Positions 1 through 6,330 of a stretch of DNA of 6,330 nucleotides are shown here, one piece after another. The notes below the pieces were generated by a model that was not told the DNA's origin, did no database searches, and saw only the letters and a program-made list of their open reading frames with translations. Within the stretch, counting starts at the first letter, position 1, and each line of letters begins with the position of its first letter. The position numbers and the translations under genes were made by a program. The DNA lies in contig DPSD01000633.1 in assembly GCA_003538495.1 (NCBI GenBank), forward strand, positions 1 through 6,330, written 5' to 3'. This DNA comes from Accumulibacter sp. (GTDB lineage Bacteria; Pseudomonadota; Gammaproteobacteria; Burkholderiales; Rhodocyclaceae).

Positions 1-18
1 AGGCTGCGCCACGCCCCG
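1..18 (-). tRNA. tRNA-Pro, 5' end only (cut by window edge)
   Basis: Read on the minus strand, positions 18 to 1 give CGGGGCGTGGCGCAGCCT. This matches the start of bacterial proline tRNAs, which unusually begin with C1 and carry a D-arm of the form GGCGCAGCCTGGTAGCGC; E. coli proK begins very similarly. Only the 5' acceptor strand and the first part of the D-arm are visible, so the anticodon cannot be read. A near-consensus promoter sits a few bases upstream, which supports a transcription unit starting here. The assignment rests on 18 bases and on recalled tRNA-Pro sequences. Confidence 0.8.
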
Positions 19-29
19 ACAACTCGCGA

Positions 30-59
30 ATTATAACCGAAATCCCCGCCGGCGCTCAA
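30..59 (-). promoter_or_regulatory. sigma70-type promoter for the tRNA-Pro gene
   Basis: On the minus strand there is a perfect -10 box TATAAT (35-30) and a -35 box TTGAGC (59-54; four of six match TTGACA) with an 18-bp spacer. The expected start point, about 7 nt past the -10 box, falls only a few bases before the first tRNA base at 18. The bases after the -10 box are GC-rich (TCGCGAG), as in the discriminators of stringently controlled stable-RNA promoters. The -35 box overlaps the stop codon of the merR-type gene. No terminator lies between that gene and the tRNA, so read-through from the operon may also contribute. Confidence 0.75.
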
Positions 60-424
60 ACCCGCAGCATTTCGGCGATGCTCAACAATTCCGCACGCAG
101 CGATTCGTCGCTCACCGCAGACGAGCGGGCGGCGGCCTCTGGCTCGGCGTCGCCGAGGCGATTGCGAGCGCCGCTGATCGTGAACCCCTGGCTGTACAGC
201 AGATCCCGGATACGGCGCACCAGCAGAACTTCGTGGTGCTGGTAATAACGGCGGTTGCCTCGGCGCTTGACCGGCTTGAGCTGCGCGAACTCCTGCTCCC
301 AGTAGCGCAGGACGTGCGACTTCACACCACACAACTCGCTGACCTCGCCAATCGTGAAATAACGCTTGGCTGGAATCGCCGGCAATGGCTCATCGCCGAG
401 GTCTCTAGGACTGGCTTCCATCAT
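56..424 (-). CDS. MerR-family transcriptional regulator (small, ihfA-linked)
   Basis: A 122-residue protein with an N-terminal MerR-type winged helix-turn-helix. The helix-turn-helix is around residues 22-42 ([20 protein letters not shown]), with a wing around 53-61 (KRRGNRRYY). The rest to about residue 90 completes the DNA-binding domain. The C-terminal tail is short and Ala/Glu-rich, with a single cysteine in the whole protein (C32), so it lacks the metal-binding cysteines and effector domain of classical MerR proteins. Two adjacent ATG codons (424 and 421) could start it; TGGAG at 436-432 is 7 nt before the first, which is preferred. It overlaps ihfA by 20 nt, so translation is probably coupled. 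A MerR-like gene directly after ihfA is a recurrent proteobacterial arrangement. Its target and signal are not evident. Confidence 0.88.
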   Translation of the reverse strand: MMEASPRDLGDEPLPAIPAKRYFTIGEVSELCGVKSHVLRYWEQEFAQLKPVKRRGNRRYYQHHEVLLVRRIRDLLYSQGFTISGARNRLGDAEPEAAARSSAVSDESLRAELLSIAEMLRV

Positions 425-707
425 AAGCGCGCTCCACTTCGGCCTTCAGTTTCTGGCTGGCGTGAAAAGTAACGACTCGTCGCGCCGTGATCGGGATTTC
501 TTCGCCTGTCTTTGGGTTGCGTCCGGGCCGCTGCGGTTTGTCGCGCAGCTGAAAATTGCCGAAACCCGAGAGCTTGACCCCGTCACCGTGCTCCAGCGCG
601 TTCCGGATTTCCTCGAAAAAAGCCTCGACCATATCCTTGGCCTCACGCTTGTTGAGGCCAACCTTCTCGAACAACAAGTCCGCGAGTTCTGCTTTGGTAA
701 GCGTCAT
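405..707 (-). CDS. ihfA: Integration host factor subunit alpha
   Basis: A 100-residue HU/IHF-family protein, close in length to the 99 residues of E. coli IhfA. With IHF-beta it forms a heterodimer that binds specific sites and bends DNA sharply, acting in nucleoid structure, transcription, replication and recombination. The family signature is clear: helical N-terminal half ([10 protein letters not shown]), the core KLSGFGNF (45-52), and the DNA-embracing beta-arm [18 protein letters not shown] (60-77), including the intercalating proline at 65. NPKTG with ITARR fits IHF-alpha better than HU. The ATG at 707 is 12 nt after the pheT stop and follows a purine-rich AAGGGGAGGGA, which supports this start. 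The gene ends in TAG inside the start of the merR-type gene. IHF-beta is not encoded in the window. Confidence 0.97.
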   Translation of the reverse strand: MTLTKAELADLLFEKVGLNKREAKDMVEAFFEEIRNALEHGDGVKLSGFGNFQLRDKPQRPGRNPKTGEEIPITARRVVTFHASQKLKAEVERAYDGSQS

Positions 708-719
708 TCCCTCCCCTTC

Positions 720-3095
720 TCAGACGCGAAGCTGCGCTGCGAACGCCTCTTGCAGATAAGCCACCACCTGCTGCATGGCCGCATCGACTTCGGCTTCCTG
801 CAATGTTTTTTGAGTATCTTGCATCACTATACGGAAGGCAAGGCTTTTCTTGCCAGCGTCGACTCCGCGCCCGACATAGACATCGAACAGACTGATTTCG
901 CGAACGATTTTCGGGCTATTGGCGGTCATGGCGGCGATCAACTGCTGCCATTCGAGTGCCTGATCGACGACCATGGCCATATCCCGTATGACTGGCGGTT
1001 GCCGGGAGACTTCGGCGTAGCGTGGCAGTGTCGCCATCACCACCGCATCGAAATCGACTTCGAAAAGCACCGGCGCCAGGGGCAAGTCATACTTCTGCTG
1101 CCAGCGCGGATGCAGCTCGCCAATGAAGCCAATCGCCTGGCCATCCACCATCACGCGCGCGCTGCGCCCGGGATGCAAGGCCGGATGCGACGCTTTCTCG
1201 AAATGTGCCTGGCGCGGTGCGAGGAGCAGCTCAAGGTCTCCCTTGAGGTCAAAAAAGTCAACCTTGCGCGCCGCGCAAGCCCACTGCTCCGGAAAGGCAG
1301 TTCCGTAAGCCAGCGCGGTCAGCTTCCATGGCTGACGAAAGCCGCCCACCGGCCCCCCTTGCGGGTCGCGGAGAAAGCTGCGGCCGGTCTCGAAGAAGTG
1401 GGCCCGACTCTGCCGACGTTTGAGGTTGGTTGCGACGTTGGCGACCAGGCCGCCGATCAGCGTCGAGCGCATCACGCTCAACTGGCTGGCGATTGGATTG
1501 GCCAGACGAATCAGCTCGCGATTGTCTGCAAAGTCGCGTTCCCACGCTTCTTCGACAAAGGCGAAGTTGACCACCTCCTGGAAGCCACTGTCGGCGAGGA
1601 TTTGCCGGATGCGCGCCCGCGACCGCGACTGCTCGGTCTGCGGCAGCATCGCCAGCAGACCGACAGGCGCCGGCGACGGGATGTTCTCATAACCATGCAG
1701 CCGCGCCACCTCTTCGATCAGGTCTTCCTCGATCTCGAGGTCGAAACGATAGCTCGGTGGGGTGACTATGAAATCGTCCTGATCCTTTCTGAAGGGCAAG
1801 TCGAGACGCGCCAGCAACTCGCCGATCCGCTCGCTGGCGAAGGCAAGGCCAAGGACCTTGGCGACTCGCGCCGGACGCAGGCGAACGTCGCGGCGCTCGG
1901 GCAATTTTGCCAGGCCTTCGCTGACTGGTCCGGACTGACCACCGCAGATGTCGAGAACCAGGCGTGTCGCCCGTTCGAGCGCTCGTCGCGTGCCGCCAAA
2001 GTCGACGCCACGCTCGAACCGATGCGAGGCATCGGAGACGAAGCTGTAGCGACGCGCACGCCCGGCAATGGCCGTCGGCGCGAAGAAAGCGGACTCCAGG
2101 AAAACCTCGGTGGTAGCCAGGCTGATCGCGCTCTCCTCCCCGCCCATGATCCCGCCCATCGCCACCGGGCGATGATCGTCAGCGATCAGCAGCACATCCG
2201 GCTGCAGTTCCAGGGTCTGCTCGTTGAGCAGCTTGATCTGTTCTCCGGCGCGCGCCATGCGGGCGTGAATGGAACCCTGCAGGCGGGTATTGTCGAAGGC
2301 ATGCAGCGGCTGGCCGACTTCGAGCATGACGTAGTTGGTGATGTCGACCAGCGCGGAAATCGGACGGATACCACTGCGTTCGAGGCGGCGGCTCATCCAT
2401 GGCGGCGTCGGCGCGCTGGCGTCGACCCCGGCAATCACCCGACCACAGTAGCGCGGACACGCGTCCGGAGCGTCGAGAACCACCGCACGGGTGGTCGGGA
2501 TGGTCGGCTCTACGTCCTCGACCTCGATAAACCGCGCTGGCGTACCGGTCAGCGCCGCGACCTCGCGGGCAACGCCCTCCAGCGACAGACAGTCGGCCCG
2601 GTTCGGCGTCAGCTTCAAGGTCAGCAGGCGATCATCGAGATCGAGATGCCGGCGAATATCCTCACCGACCGGCGCGTCGGCGGCCAGCACCAGCAGGCCC
2701 GCCGCGTCGTCAGCGATTCCGAGTTCCTTCGCCGAACACAACATCCCGGCAGAGTCGACGCCGCGCACCTTGGCGACCTTGATCCGGAACCCCCCCGGCA
2801 ACTCGGCACCGGACAAGGCGCACGGCACCTTGATCCCGGCGACGGCATTCGGCGCGCCGCAAACGATCTGCAGCGCCTCGCCGGAACCGACATCGACCCG
2901 GCAGACGCTGAGGCGATCGGCGCCGGGATGCCTGGCAACCTCCAGCAGGTGCGCGACGACCACCTTGTCGAAGGCTGGCGCGACGCTCTCCTCGGCCTCC
3001 ACTTCGAGACCCGCCATGGTCAGCAGGTGCGAGAAGTGTTCGCCCGAGCAAGCGGGATCAACGAAAGTACGGAGCCAGGATTCAGAGAATTTCAT
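720..3095 (-). CDS. pheT: Phenylalanine--tRNA ligase beta subunit
   Basis: A 791-residue protein, near the usual length (about 795 in E. coli). It forms an alpha2-beta2 enzyme with PheS that charges tRNA-Phe, and this subunit edits misformed Tyr-tRNA-Phe. Domains in order: N-terminal region with MKFSESWLRTFVDP; an OB-fold tRNA-binding domain about 40-150; the B3/B4 editing domain about 210-385; B5 about 403-473 with the acidic segment DLEIEEDLIEEVAR (452-465); a catalytic-like core about 480-685; and a C-terminal anticodon-binding FDX-ACB domain about 697-790. Residues matching those reported for the E. coli editing pocket are present at R244, H265, G318, E334 and A356, with Ser for Thr at 354. 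The ATG at 3095 is fixed by the conserved N-terminus, but its Shine-Dalgarno match is poor. It lies 39 nt after pheS. Confidence 0.98.
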   Translation of the reverse strand: MKFSESWLRTFVDPACSGEHFSHLLTMAGLEVEAEESVAPAFDKVVVAHLLEVARHPGADRLSVCRVDVGSGEALQIVCGAPNAVAGIKVPCALSGAELPGGFRIKVAKVRGVDSAGMLCSAKELGIADDAAGLLVLAADAPVGEDIRRHLDLDDRLLTLKLTPNRADCLSLEGVAREVAALTGTPARFIEVEDVEPTIPTTRAVVLDAPDACPRYCGRVIAGVDASAPTPPWMSRRLERSGIRPISALVDITNYVMLEVGQPLHAFDNTRLQGSIHARMARAGEQIKLLNEQTLELQPDVLLIADDHRPVAMGGIMGGEESAISLATTEVFLESAFFAPTAIAGRARRYSFVSDASHRFERGVDFGGTRRALERATRLVLDICGGQSGPVSEGLAKLPERRDVRLRPARVAKVLGLAFASERIGELLARLDLPFRKDQDDFIVTPPSYRFDLEIEEDLIEEVARLHGYENIPSPAPVGLLAMLPQTEQSRSRARIRQILADSGFQEVVNFAFVEEAWERDFADNRELIRLANPIASQLSVMRSTLIGGLVANVATNLKRRQSRAHFFETGRSFLRDPQGGPVGGFRQPWKLTALAYGTAFPEQWACAARKVDFFDLKGDLELLLAPRQAHFEKASHPALHPGRSARVMVDGQAIGFIGELHPRWQQKYDLPLAPVLFEVDFDAVVMATLPRYAEVSRQPPVIRDMAMVVDQALEWQQLIAAMTANSPKIVREISLFDVYVGRGVDAGKKSLAFRIVMQDTQKTLQEAEVDAAMQQVVAYLQEAFAAQLRV

Positions 3096-3134
3096 GGATT
3101 CAACATTTCGGGAGGAATCATCGTCACGCGCGCG

Positions 3135-4184
<1,050 letters not shown>

Positions 4185-4190
4185 TCACCG

Positions 4191-4216
4191 AAAAAAAGGA
4201 GGCTCAGGCCTCCTTT
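4191..4216 (-). terminator. Intrinsic terminator between rplT and pheS
   Basis: On the minus strand the sequence is AAAGGAGGC, loop CTGA, GCCTCCTTT, a perfect 9-bp stem with a 4-nt loop. The T-run of seven (4197-4191) includes the three T of the stem base. It begins 17 nt after the rplT stop and its T-run ends 9 nt before the pheS ATG. The opposite strand has only a short T-run, so it should act mainly on leftward transcription. As pheS follows at once, it is either a partial terminator that reduces PheRS synthesis relative to L20 or a regulated attenuator. No Phe-rich leader peptide precedes it. Confidence 0.9.
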
Positions 4217-4233
4217 CTTGACGCTCGCCGAGG

Positions 4234-4593
4234 TCAGGCGTCGAGTTGCGCCTTGGCCTGTCCGGCCAGAGCAGCAAACGCCGGCTTGTCGAAAACCGCC
4301 AGATCGGCCAGAACCTTGCGGTCCACCTCGATCTGCGCCTTCTTGAGGCCGTTCATGAAGGTGCTGTACTTCATGCCGAGCTCCCTGGCGGCGGCGTTGA
4401 TGCGCGCGATCCAGAGGCTGCGGAATTGACGTTTGCGCTGCCGACGGTCGCGGTAGGCGTACTGACCGGCCTTCATCACCGCCTGCTTGGCGACCCGATA
4501 GACGTTCTTGCGACGACCGCGATAGCCCTTGGCAAGGGCGAGGATTTTCTTGTGGCGCGCGTGCGCGGTTACACCACGTTTGACTCTGGGCAT
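4234..4593 (-). CDS. rplT: 50S ribosomal protein L20
   Basis: A 119-residue basic protein, matching the 118 of E. coli L20. It binds 23S rRNA early in 50S assembly, and in E. coli it also represses its own operon by binding the leader upstream of rpmI. The family sequence is clear throughout: [18 protein letters not shown] at the start, the long basic N-terminal extension with [20 protein letters not shown] (43-62), and the globular C-terminal domain with [22 protein letters not shown]. The ATG at 4593 has AGGAG (4605-4601) 7 nt upstream. That Shine-Dalgarno overlaps the rpmI stop codon, which favours translational coupling. The 3' side is closed by an intrinsic terminator. Confidence 0.98.
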   Translation of the reverse strand: MPRVKRGVTAHARHKKILALAKGYRGRRKNVYRVAKQAVMKAGQYAYRDRRQRKRQFRSLWIARINAAARELGMKYSTFMNGLKKAQIEVDRKVLADLAVFDKPAFAALAGQAKAQLDA

Positions 4594-4604
4594 CTCTTAT
4601 CTCC

Positions 4605-4802
4605 TCAAGCGTAGGGCAGCATGGAACGAACCATGGCCTTGTCCGCAGCGTGCACTTCGGTCATCCCGCGCAGCTGGCGTTTGGTCTTGGTGTCCTTCTT
4701 GGTGAGAATGTGCCGCTTGAACGCATGCGAGCGCTTGATACGGCCGCTGGGAGCGACCGTGAAGCGCTTTTTCGCTCCACTCTTGGTCTTCATCTTGGGC
4801 AT
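4605..4802 (-). CDS. rpmI: 50S ribosomal protein L35
   Basis: A 65-residue, strongly basic protein with the same length as E. coli L35. It is a structural protein of the large ribosomal subunit. The N-terminus [14 protein letters not shown], the central [11 protein letters not shown] and the C-terminal LPYA are typical of the family. The ATG at 4802 has GGAG (4812-4809) 6 nt upstream. It is the first gene after the 104-nt infC leader region and lies 11 nt before rplT, so a control element in the leader would act on both ribosomal proteins. Confidence 0.97.
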   Translation of the reverse strand: MPKMKTKSGAKKRFTVAPSGRIKRSHAFKRHILTKKDTKTKRQLRGMTEVHAADKAMVRSMLPYA

Positions 4803-4906
4803 TTTATGCTCCGCTTATAAACATGTTGCCAGGTGTCTCCCGACGGGAGCTCTTCGAACCCGACAGCACTTGTCATTGCTGCGAGGACTTGCCTCGACAG
4901 CTACTG
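4803..4906 (-). promoter_or_regulatory. Structured leader between infC and rpmI, candidate L20 operator
   Basis: This is the longest non-coding stretch in the window. On the minus strand it holds three small perfect hairpins in a row: CGAGG/CCTCG with a 5-nt loop (4896-4882), CAGCA/TGCTG with an 8-nt loop (4881-4864), and CTCCC/GGGAG with a 3-nt loop (4849-4837). GCTGTCG occurs twice (4901-4895 and 4867-4861). GCTCC at 4850-4846 could pair with GGAGC at 4812-4808, covering the rpmI Shine-Dalgarno; that pairing competes with the third hairpin. None has a T-run, so they are not terminators. In E. coli, L20 represses rpmI-rplT through a leader structure at this position. The same function here is inference. 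Confidence 0.5.
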
Positions 4907-5428
4907 CTACTTCTTCTTGCTCGGCGTCAGCACCATGATCATCTGACGGCCTTCCATTTTGGGCATCTGCTCGACCAGCGCGACTTCCTGCAGGTCGGCC
5001 CGGATGCGCTCGATCTGCCGCATGCCGATATCCTGATGCGCCATTTCCCGGCCACGAAAACGCAAAGTGACCTTGACCTTGTCTTCTTCTTCGAGGAAGC
5101 GCGTCATGTTGCGCAGCTTGATCTGGTAGTCGTTCTCGTCGGTACCCGGACGCAACTTGACTTCCTTGACCTGCACCTGTTTCTGCTTCTGGCGCTGTTC
5201 GTGCTGGCGCTTCTGCTCCTGGTACTTGAATTTGCCGAAATCGACGATCCGGCAAACCGGCGGTCGCGCCATCGGGGCGATCTCGACCAGGTCGAGCCCC
5301 GCTTCCTCGGCCAGCGACAACGCCTCCCTGGCACTCATGACTCCCAATGCCTCGCCATCCTCCCCGACGAGACGGACTTCCGGTGCGTTGATTTCTCCGT
5401 TAACGCGTTGCGCCTTTTGCAGTGCGAT
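4907..5428 (-). CDS. infC: Translation initiation factor IF-3
   Basis: A 173-residue protein (E. coli 180). IF3 binds the 30S subunit, prevents premature joining of 50S and checks the start codon and initiator tRNA. The N-terminal domain covers about 1-70 ([20 protein letters not shown], then [12 protein letters not shown] at 56-67). A Lys/Gln-rich linker follows at about 70-84, then the C-terminal domain with [26 protein letters not shown] and EGRQMIMVL. The start is placed at ATC (5428-5426): AAGGAG lies 7 nt upstream, and the reading [13 protein letters not shown] matches the IF3 N-terminus. No ATG or GTG exists upstream in frame; the first TTG (5347) would remove 27 conserved residues. 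An AUU-type start is the known basis of IF3 autoregulation in E. coli. It begins 26 nt after thrS. Confidence 0.96.
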   Translation of the reverse strand: MALQKAQRVNGEINAPEVRLVGEDGEALGVMSAREALSLAEEAGLDLVEIAPMARPPVCRIVDFGKFKYQEQKRQHEQRQKQKQVQVKEVKLRPGTDENDYQIKLRNMTRFLEEEDKVKVTLRFRGREMAHQDIGMRQIERIRADLQEVALVEQMPKMEGRQMIMVLTPSKKK

Positions 5429-5441
5429 GGCTCCGCTCCTT
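5426..5441 (-). promoter_or_regulatory. infC ribosome binding site with ATC start codon
   Basis: On the minus strand AAGGAG (5441-5436) is followed by 7 nt and the codon ATC (5428-5426). Spacing and match are good for a Shine-Dalgarno, and only from here does the protein carry the complete IF3 N-terminus. IF3 discriminates against such non-standard start codons, so this site is expected to let IF3 repress its own synthesis. Confidence 0.85.
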
Positions 5442-5454
5442 GTGGTTACAAAAG

Positions 5455-6330
5455 TTAGACCGTGCCACTTCGCGCGGCAACTTCATCAAGAAGTCGCCCG
5501 GTCAGAGCCTCGATCGACATTTGTCCGAGATCCCGACCACCGCGTGTGCGCACGGCCACCAGGTTTGCTGCCACTTCCTTGTCGCCAACGACGATCTGAT
5601 AGGGCAGCTTGTTCAAGCTATGTTCTCGTATTTTATAGGTAATTTTTTCGTTGCGCAAATCCGCCTCGACCCGCAAGCCGGCAGCCCGCAGACTGGACGC
5701 CACCCGTGTGGCGTACTCGCCCTGCTTCTCTGAAATATTCAGCACCACCGCCTGCATCGGCGACAGCCACAGAGGCATGGCACCAGCATAATGTTCGATG
5801 AGGATGCCGATAAAACGCTCCAGCGACCCGAGGATCGCCCGGTGCAACATGACCGGGATGTGCCGCTCGTTGTCCTCCCCGGCATAGTGCGCGTCGAGGC
5901 GCTCCGGCAGGGCGAAATCAAGCTGCAGGGTGCCGCACTGCCAGACCCGGCCAAGGCAGTCGCGCAGCGAAAATTCGATCTTCGGACCATAGAACGCGCC
6001 TTCGCCTGCCTGCACCTCGTAGCTCAGTCCCTTGGCATCGAGCCCCTCGGCCAGAGCCACTTCCGCGCGGTCCCAGACCGCATCCGACCCGATCCGCTTG
6101 TCGGGGCGGGTCGACAGTTTGACGAGAATGTCATGGAAGCCGAAATCGGCATAGACCTGCTGCAATAGGTCGATGAAAGCGGTGGTCTCCGAGAGTACCT
6201 GCGCTTCCGTACAGAAGATGTGGGCGTCATCCTGGACAAAGGCGCGCACGCGCATGATGCCGTGCAAGGCCCCTGACGGCTCGTTGCGATGGCAGGAACC
6301 AAACTCGGCCAGACGCAAAGGCAGGTCCCG
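5455..6330 (-). CDS. thrS: Threonine--tRNA ligase, C-terminal part (5' end outside window)
   Basis: The last 291 residues of a class II synthetase of usually about 640 residues. The frame is open to the window edge, so the gene continues to the right; the TTG at 6318 is an internal leucine. Missing are the TGS and editing domains and the start of the catalytic core. Visible are motif 2 ([18 protein letters not shown]), DDAHIFC with a zinc-ligand histidine, [25 protein letters not shown], and motif 3 with [11 protein letters not shown] carrying the second zinc-ligand histidine. The cysteine ligand would lie off the window. The anticodon-binding domain starts near [10 protein letters not shown] and includes [15 protein letters not shown] and VGDKEV. 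It ends in TAA 26 nt before infC, so the two genes are probably cotranscribed. Confidence 0.98.
   Translation of the reverse strand, partial: RDLPLRLAEFGSCHRNEPSGALHGIMRVRAFVQDDAHIFCTEAQVLSETTAFIDLLQQVYADFGFHDILVKLSTRPDKRIGSDAVWDRAEVALAEGLDAKGLSYEVQAGEGAFYGPKIEFSLRDCLGRVWQCGTLQLDFALPERLDAHYAGEDNERHIPVMLHRAILGSLERFIGILIEHYAGAMPLWLSPMQAVVLNISEKQGEYATRVASSLRAAGLRVEADLRNEKITYKIREHSLNKLPYQIVVGDKEVAANLVAVRTRGGRDLGQMSIEALTGRLLDEVAARSGTV

Noticed and set aside
3110..3116. GGGAGGA on the plus strand as a ribosome site for a plus-strand gene
   Set aside because: No recognisable plus-strand gene follows; downstream is antisense pheS.
5345..5347. TTG as the infC start
   Set aside because: It would remove the first 27 residues of the conserved IF3 N-terminal domain and has no good Shine-Dalgarno; ATC at 5428 fits better.
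4823..5458. 211-codon plus-strand ORF
   Set aside because: It is antisense to infC; its Leu/Phe-rich stretch is the complement of the Lys/Gln-rich IF3 linker, not a membrane protein.
5157..6168. Plus-strand ORFs of 100-160 codons opposite infC and thrS
   Set aside because: They overlap fully recognised genes on the other strand and resemble no family.
6316..6318. TTG as the thrS start
   Set aside because: The frame continues upstream to the window edge as RDLP, matching the internal DLPLR of ThrRS; the gene is truncated by the window.

Overview
The window is a stretch of core housekeeping genes from a GC-rich proteobacterium. Protein sequence and gene order suggest a betaproteobacterium, possibly of the Rhodocyclales; that placement is inferred from recognition, not from a search. 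All convincing genes lie on the minus strand, so transcription runs from position 6330 towards position 1. The order is thrS (3' part only), infC, rpmI, rplT, pheS, pheT, ihfA, a small merR-type regulator, and then the first bases of a tRNA-Pro gene that leaves the window at position 1. This is the conserved thrS-infC-rpmI-rplT-pheST-ihfA cluster.

Region by region: 6330-5455 encodes the C-terminal part of threonyl-tRNA synthetase. infC (5428-4907, initiation factor IF3) begins on the rare codon ATC behind a good Shine-Dalgarno sequence. A 104-nt leader (4906-4803) can fold into three small hairpins and sits where the L20 operator lies in enterobacteria. It is followed by rpmI (L35) and rplT (L20), 11 nt apart. 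A strong intrinsic terminator (4216-4191) separates rplT from pheS and ends 9 nt before the pheS start codon. pheS and pheT encode the two subunits of phenylalanyl-tRNA synthetase. ihfA follows pheT after 12 nt, and the merR-type gene overlaps the end of ihfA by 20 nt. A sigma70-type promoter at the end of the merR-type gene drives the tRNA-Pro gene.

The genes work together in translation: two aminoacyl-tRNA synthetases, an initiation factor, two 50S proteins and a tRNA. They are joined by the nucleoid protein IHF-alpha and a regulator of unknown target. There is no intergenic stretch longer than about 104 nt, and I saw no mobile element, CRISPR array or phage-like gene. I found no undescribed system. 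The points worth a second look are regulatory: the ATC start of infC, a possible switch controlling rpmI translation, the terminator upstream of pheST without a Phe-rich leader peptide, the weak start region of pheT, and the promoter-tRNA junction at the left edge.
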